From Cryptomeria japonica (taxonomy: Eukaryota > Streptophyta > Pinopsida > Cupressales > Cupressaceae): DNA of 64,000 nt. Positions 59,285 to 64,000 of the stretch are shown here, in pieces; within the stretch, counting starts at the first letter, position 1, and each line of letters starts with the position of its first letter. The notes under the pieces were generated by a model. That model saw only the letters and a list, made by a program, of their open reading frames with translations. It had not been told where the DNA came from and ran no database searches. Location: the NCBI RefSeq assembly GCF_030272615.1, contig NC_081409.1, forward strand, positions 612,185,755 through 612,249,754, read 5' to 3'. The position numbers and the translations under genes are program-made.

Positions 59285-61253
59285 TCGGAATGAATTTTCC
59301 TTGCTTTCAATGTTTATTCTTTCAGCTGCAAACCTGGACAAGTCTTTAACTAATTCATAAGTAGACTTAATTGTATCATCAACATCTACTTCTTTCTAAG
59401 ATAATGAATATATTGACTCTAAGTCCACTTCTCTTGCAATCTACTTGTCTAATATTGGCTCCAAAGTAGCCTTTTCCTCATTCAAAGAATCCAAGAGATT
59501 CATTTTTCTTTTCATGTTCAAATATACAATTGCTACCTCAACATTATTGGCAAATTTCAAAATAGTGTCTCTGACTTTTTCTTCATACTTATTTGCTAAT
59601 ATTGACTGAGCCTGCTTTAACTTTTCAATTTCATCTTGAACACTCTCTGTTAACTGAAAGCTAGAAGTCATGGCGGAAGGAGGAAATTCAATGATAGGAC
59701 TAAAAGAAGGGGGCTTGGTAAGAGAAGAGGCAATCACCAATTGAGAGGACCCACCCTTTTGGTGTTGTCCTTCCAATCTACCTTTTAATTATGCAATTGT
59801 ATTGTCCTTATAAGTGATTTCAAGTTTTGCATCATTGTAAGCCTTGAGAATTACTTCTAATTTTACCTGAAGATCTACCTTCTCCTTCGCCTCCTTCTCG
59901 GCCACTGCCATTCCAAACTTAGCAGCCTCTAAAGTCATGCTAGCAGCTTCTCTTGCACCTGTATCTTTGACCCTCTTCACTATCATCTCCCCTAAGTAAT
60001 CAGACCTTGAGGATTCACCCCTTCTTATGTTCTCTTCTCTTTTTAATGACCATATTACAAGAGTTGCATGGTCATCACTATAGGTTATCCCCTCTAGGGG
60101 CTTATTTTATTTTCTTACTGCATCAAAAACCATAGCATCTGCTATATCCCACTCTAGGAGAATTAGTACTCCAACACTTTCAATTAATTTTCTCCCCTCC
60201 TCTGGGGTAATAATCTCAAATTCTTTTAGCATTTCTTGTTTAATTTCTACTTCAATAGTAGATGGATCTTTATTTGGTTGTTCAACTTGTCTTTTTTCAC
60301 ATCTCTCCTTAAACTGATCCATATGCTTTCTCCAAACAAATTGTAAAAAGGCTCCTGACCTCACAAAATTGTCATCAACCAAAAACTCATCACAGGCCTA
60401 TTTTAAAATAGGTTCTAATTCTCTTCCAGCAAATTCCTCAATAGTTAAATCCATTTTAGCACCTGTTGTCTCCTCTAGCACTCCCTCTTGCAATTCTCCA
60501 TAAGTAAAAGAAATTTGTCCCAAGCTTCCTAATTGCAATAGTTTCTCTGCTATGGCCTGCTCATCACCTATAGGTAATGGGAATCAGGAAGGTGAATACA
60601 TAGCTTCACTTGGTTGTGCCTCTTCCTCCAATCTCTACCTCTTTGGGGAAGTCTGAAACTCAGGAGCATCCTCCATTGGCCTTTTTCCCTTTGATGTAGA
60701 AGGCTCATCCCTCCTAGACATCACCACATTATAGCCTGATTTCTTATACATTACATATTCACCAAGAGGAATGATCTTAGCAAAGATAGGTTTAGTCAAG
60801 ATGAGTTTGGCCTTTTCAAGATCTGCCTTTTTTATCGCATCTTTTTTTCTCATTTAGGATTTGCATGGTGTCCTCAAAATATTCTATTAGAAACTTTATC
60901 TTTTCCCCAAATGGATGAAAGTTGTTCAGTAGATCATAGCTTTTATCAAAATACTGGACAAAGTCAAGAGTTTTCTTATATACCAACTATTTTTCTTTCT
61001 TCACCTCTTGCTCTGCCAGATCAAACTCATTTCTTATTAAATCCTCGAGGAAGTGGAATTGATGAACTTTAGCACCACACCTGACCTTCTTTCTAAACAT
61101 GCCATTGAAAAAATCTTCTAGGTCAGCAAATCTTGCAACTTCTGTTGCCAATCTGTAGGGCTTGGAGAACTTGTCAAAATCCAGCCAACCCCCTTTAGTA
61201 ATCACAAATTGGTGTGCAATGGTAATAGTTAGAAAAATTGTTCCTCTCCCCTT

Positions 61254-62026
61254 TGTTAGGATTCCCACAGATACTAAGAGGGGGGGGTGAATCAGTATCT
61301 AACCGGTTATTGGAATTTCTTATCTTAAAACATGCAAAACACATTATAACAGTGTACCAGTATGCAAGAAATAATGCAATAAATAGAATTAAGAACATCC
61401 ACATGAAAAGCGCACCATAACACAATGATTTAATGAGGAAACCCGGTGTGGGAAAAACCTCGGTGGGATTTGTGACCCACAATATTATCTTACTGGCCAA
61501 TAAGAGAATATTACTTACAATAGGGGCCTGCACATGCAGGAAGGCCACTTGCCTAGAGCTCACTGCTCAATGGGAAGTCTCACTAACTTACAATGTGGAT
61601 TATACAAATCTAGTATCTTGTACTGCTTTACAATAGCATCTTCAATGCTAGATTCAGTACCGGTTTTTGCTTTGTTCTTTACATATACCCCTTAACCTAT
61701 ATTTCGCATAATAAGTCTGCCTAATTTTGCCTCATCATTTTACTACATCCTTACAAAATGTCCTACAATGACTTCTTATATATATAAGTCATTTTACAAT
61801 GATATTGAGTCGGCTTACAAAGTTTATTAAATAATAAACAAAATATATTATAACAAAATCCTATCGGCCTCTGTGCCGGTATGCTTCCTTTTTCTGTGCC
61901 GATGTAGAGTGTGTTCTGCTGATGCCGGTGAAGTGTCTTGTCAGTGCCATAGGATTGTAAGGTTGCCATCAATGACAAAACCTTCAATCACCTTCAATGT
62001 CTCATTGGAGTGTCCATATGCCAACA
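61254..62026 (-). repeat. 3' LTR of copy C (773 bp)
   Basis: Starts (minus) TGTTGGCATATGG and ends CCTAACA. It contains GAGCAGTGAGCTCTAGG (61568-61552), the GAGG/CCTC hairpin (61461-61435) and the terminal AGATACT/AGTATCT hairpin (61300-61269). Confidence 0.88.
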
Positions 62027-62190
62027 ATCTCCCCCTTTGGCATTGATGGCAACACTCATGAGAAATTTCAAAAAAAAGTGTTCTCCAAAAATGTGTGTCA
62101 AAAATATTACCAAAAATGTGTGCTCCCCCTGAGCATATGATTCCTATAGTGTTTTAAATTTTATCATACCTCTACTCCCCCTTTGGCATC
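62027..62190 (-). other. Paired polypurine tracts of copy C
   Basis: GCCAAAGGGGGAGAT (62041-62027) abuts the LTR. A second copy, TGCCAAAGGGGGAGTAG, lies at about 62190-62172. Confidence 0.8.
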
Positions 62191-62599
62191 AATGACAAAG
62201 GTTGTCAAGATGTCAGTGGAGTTTGTGGTTTCAACCTTGTAACTGAGTAGTTACAATTTGAAATAACTCTGCCAAAATTAAGTTTATGCTTTCCATAAAC
62301 TTTTTATTATCTCTGATAGTTGTCCCTGTCCTCTGGACTGTACCGGTGAGTAGCTGCAAGTGTTATGTCGGTATCCTCTATCCCTGTATAAGTGTCTTAG
62401 ATATTTCCTTCTGTAGTGATGCTAGATAGTCCAATCTTGGACTTAGTCTTAGTCTTAGATGTTTTTCCTTATTCACTATTCTTTCTTTCTCTCTTTCCAG
62501 TTTTAATATCTCATCCTCAAAATTTGTTATCTGCTGCTCAAAAATTGATAGTGTATCATGTGAGTTGACAAAATTATCTGCAAGTTTATTGATCTCATC

Positions 62600-64000
62600 C
62601 TATAACTTGCTCATCTTTTTATCTATATCTATGGTCAAAAGGTTTGTCTTACAGGTGTCTTTATATAGAGTTTTTAACTCCTTCAAAGAGTTGTAGAGTT
62701 CCAGTAGAAGTGTGTCAAAATCTCGGTTACACTTCTTTATTTTCTCATCAAAGAATTTTTGTTTTTCAATTTCTACTTTATCCTTCAGTGTTTCTTCCTT
62801 TATTTTCTCAATGTTTTCTGTGATATATTTACACAAAGTATCAATTTGTCCTAAAGAATCTTTATTTTCTATATTATAGTTAGGAGCAATTACCTTCAAA
62901 ATTGGTATGGTATCATCTATAGCCTTATAGGCTTGAGAACTGCAATCTGTTATCCTCTTAATTGAATCTAAGAGTACTTCAGTCACATTTGTTGCTTTAA
63001 ATCTTGATGATGAACCAACATTTTGAATACTGCCGGTGGTGGAGGTAACCAGGCTTGTAGTGACCTCTGGTAGGTCTATTTGTGTTTTGGATTTCTTTAA
63101 GCAATGGTTTTTGTGCTTCTCTATTTGTCGGTGGCATTGTTTCCTTCTGTTCCTATTCTTGTTTCTATTCCGGAGCCTTTTGCTCTGTTTGTGTCTCAGA
63201 TGGTGTTTCAATTTGTTGCTTTGTTGGTTGCTCTATCTTTTGCTCTATCTTTTGCTCTGTCTCAGTCTAAGTTTCAACCTATTTCCCTGTGTTGTCATCT
63301 ATCTGTTCCTTTTGGGTGTTGTCTGTCTGCTTAGCTACCGGTGGCTCATTAGCCATTTCAGTTTTACCAGTGGTATCTTGATCTACCACAATGTTGATCT
63401 TTTGTGTATCAACATCTACTGTATATAGTACTTCAGGATTAGGATTGACATCCTCTACATCCATACTTTCAGTTGCCGGTTGATCTTCTGTGGTTGTTGT
63501 TGTTGTTACCGGTGGAGTAATCAAAGGAGGTGGGGGTAAGTTGTCTTTGACTTTGATGCAAGGTGGTCCACCAACTATACCTTTACCCTTGTCTTTTACC
63601 TTCTGATATACCTTAATTGGTCTAGGGCTCATATATTCTTCCTATTTTTCTTTTTCTACTAGGAATATGTCCCATGCATTCTCTGTCTCTTCAATCACCT
63701 CTTTGACTCTTCCTACCATTAAAGCAATGTACCGGTGTGCAGCAGAAAAGACTGACCGGTTGGCTTCAGCAATTAAATCATCAATTTCCTTGGGTGAGTT
63801 TACTAGGTATACATCAAGTAGTTTTTCTACCTTAATTTTCTTGTCAAGTTCTACTACTGCTAGTCTCCTTGATTCTATCCTTTTAAATAGTTCAACTGGA
63901 ATTTCATTTGTTACTTCCATCAAAAATTTCTTATACATGTCCATATGCAATATAACATTGTTTTCAACTTGTTCTCTTTCATCAGTTGTTAAAGTGTCAT
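62600..64000 (-). pseudogene. Long ORF of copy C, same family as copies A, B and D
   Basis: Matches copy B from MYKKFLMEV (compare IYKKVLIKV) through SRRLAVVELDKKIKVEKLL, PKEIDDLIAEANRSVF and WDIFLVEKEK, then KVKDNLPPP, VDTQKINIVVDQD, TNVTEVLLDSIKRIT, FFDEKIKKC and IDKKMSKL. In-frame TAG codons occur at 63642, 63279, 63267 and two near 63165 and 63150; all five are amber. A one-base frameshift lies near 63095. A Thr/Pro tract (TPPVTTTTTT) and a Gln/Glu/Lys repeat (EQKIEQKIEQ) fill the linker. The 5' part continues beyond the window. No catalytic motif. Conservation of the order of blocks with B shows that the unit is inherited as one protein. Confidence 0.8.

Larger units (their letters stand above)
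46864..61253 (-). pseudogene. Coiled-coil ORF of element H, split by the DNA transposon and by copy C
   Basis: Two pieces, 61253-59285 and 47186-46864. With the transposon and one CCTT copy removed, the frame reads straight through the junction (RINIESKENSFRKEYAKEK), which supports both the coding sense and the insertion call. The upstream piece contains KPYRLATEVARFADLEDFF, ILLEWDIADAMVFDAVRK, a Lys/Glu coiled coil and KLKQAQSILANKYEEKV; the downstream piece has FELFPGGFLSANKMIDKG and ends EMFKVWKAITF before a TGA at 46864. Several stops and shifts are present (61.0-59.4 kb). The layout resembles the ORFs at 16.9-18.2 and 33.3-36.4 kb, which likewise end in coiled coil. No function is recognisable. 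Upstream it is cut by copy C's LTR at 61254. Confidence 0.6.
61254..64000 (-). mobile_element. Copy C: pol-less Sirevirus-like element, 3' part
   Basis: On the minus strand: long ORF (64000-62600), paired polypurine tracts, 3' LTR (62026-61254). It is inserted into the ORF of element H. The 5' LTR and the other half of H lie beyond the window, so the target duplication cannot be checked. Confidence 0.82.

Noticed and set aside
63036-63428. Cys/Leu/Phe-rich plus-strand ORFs near 63.0-63.4 kb
   Set aside because: Antisense of the Gln/Glu/Lys-rich linker of copy C.
1-64000. Host protein-coding genes, rRNA, organellar DNA or telomere repeats
   Set aside because: I saw no frame resembling a known cellular protein, no rRNA-like block, and no TTTAGGG array.

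Overview
The window reads as intergenic DNA from a large, repeat-rich plant nuclear genome. It is AT-rich, has no recognisable host housekeeping gene, and is almost wholly made of nested transposable elements: Ty1/copia and Ty3/gypsy LTR retrotransposons, a LINE 3' end, and one very large cut-and-paste DNA transposon. The plant initiator-Met tRNA primer site, the long LTRs, the deep nesting and about 10% divergence between paired LTRs suggest a gymnosperm-like giant genome. That taxonomic guess is inference only.

Layout. (1) 1-3186, minus: copy A, a pol-less copia-type element (zinc-knuckle gag plus a long ORF of unknown function). (2) 3372-11618, plus: element G, another pol-less LTR element with a Q/N-rich ORF. 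(3) 11.6-25.2 kb: a gypsy pol 3' tail and two long gypsy-type LTR copies, carrying a LINE RNase H fragment (14.1-15.2 kb), an intact 441-codon acidic/coiled-coil ORF (16.9-18.2 kb), one copia-type LTR (18.3-19.4 kb) and one solo LTR with target duplication (19.81-21.16 kb). (4) 25.2-40.9 kb: degenerate copy D (minus), split by copy B (plus, 30132-40449). B is structurally complete: two LTRs, a CATTA target duplication, PBS, coiled-coil/CCHC gag, two long ORFs, polypurine tract, and no reverse transcriptase or integrase. (5) 40.9-45.6 kb, minus: copy F, a decayed copia element that does keep integrase, RT and RNase H remnants. (6) 45.6-61.25 kb, minus: element H, whose coiled-coil ORF is split by a 12.09-kb DNA transposon (47191-59280). 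(7) 61254-64000, minus: copy C, 3' LTR and long ORF, running off the window.

Two systems deserve attention. The first is a family of pol-less Sirevirus-like LTR elements (A, B, C, D) sharing a conserved long protein that I do not recognise; F may be the kind of autonomous relative that supplies the enzymes. Their LTRs end in a hairpin whose arms co-vary between copies. The second is the 12-kb DNA transposon. It has 35-bp terminal inverted repeats, a 4-bp CCTT target duplication whose removal restores the host reading frame, palindromic motif clusters at both ends, a ten-unit 230-bp hairpin array, and two convergent intron-containing genes. One gene encodes a DDE-type transposase-like protein. 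The other has six in-frame stops, all TAG.

In-frame stops in the better-preserved frames are mostly TAG, then TAA. This fits decay of Gln codons by C-to-T change at methylated CAG and CAA sites.
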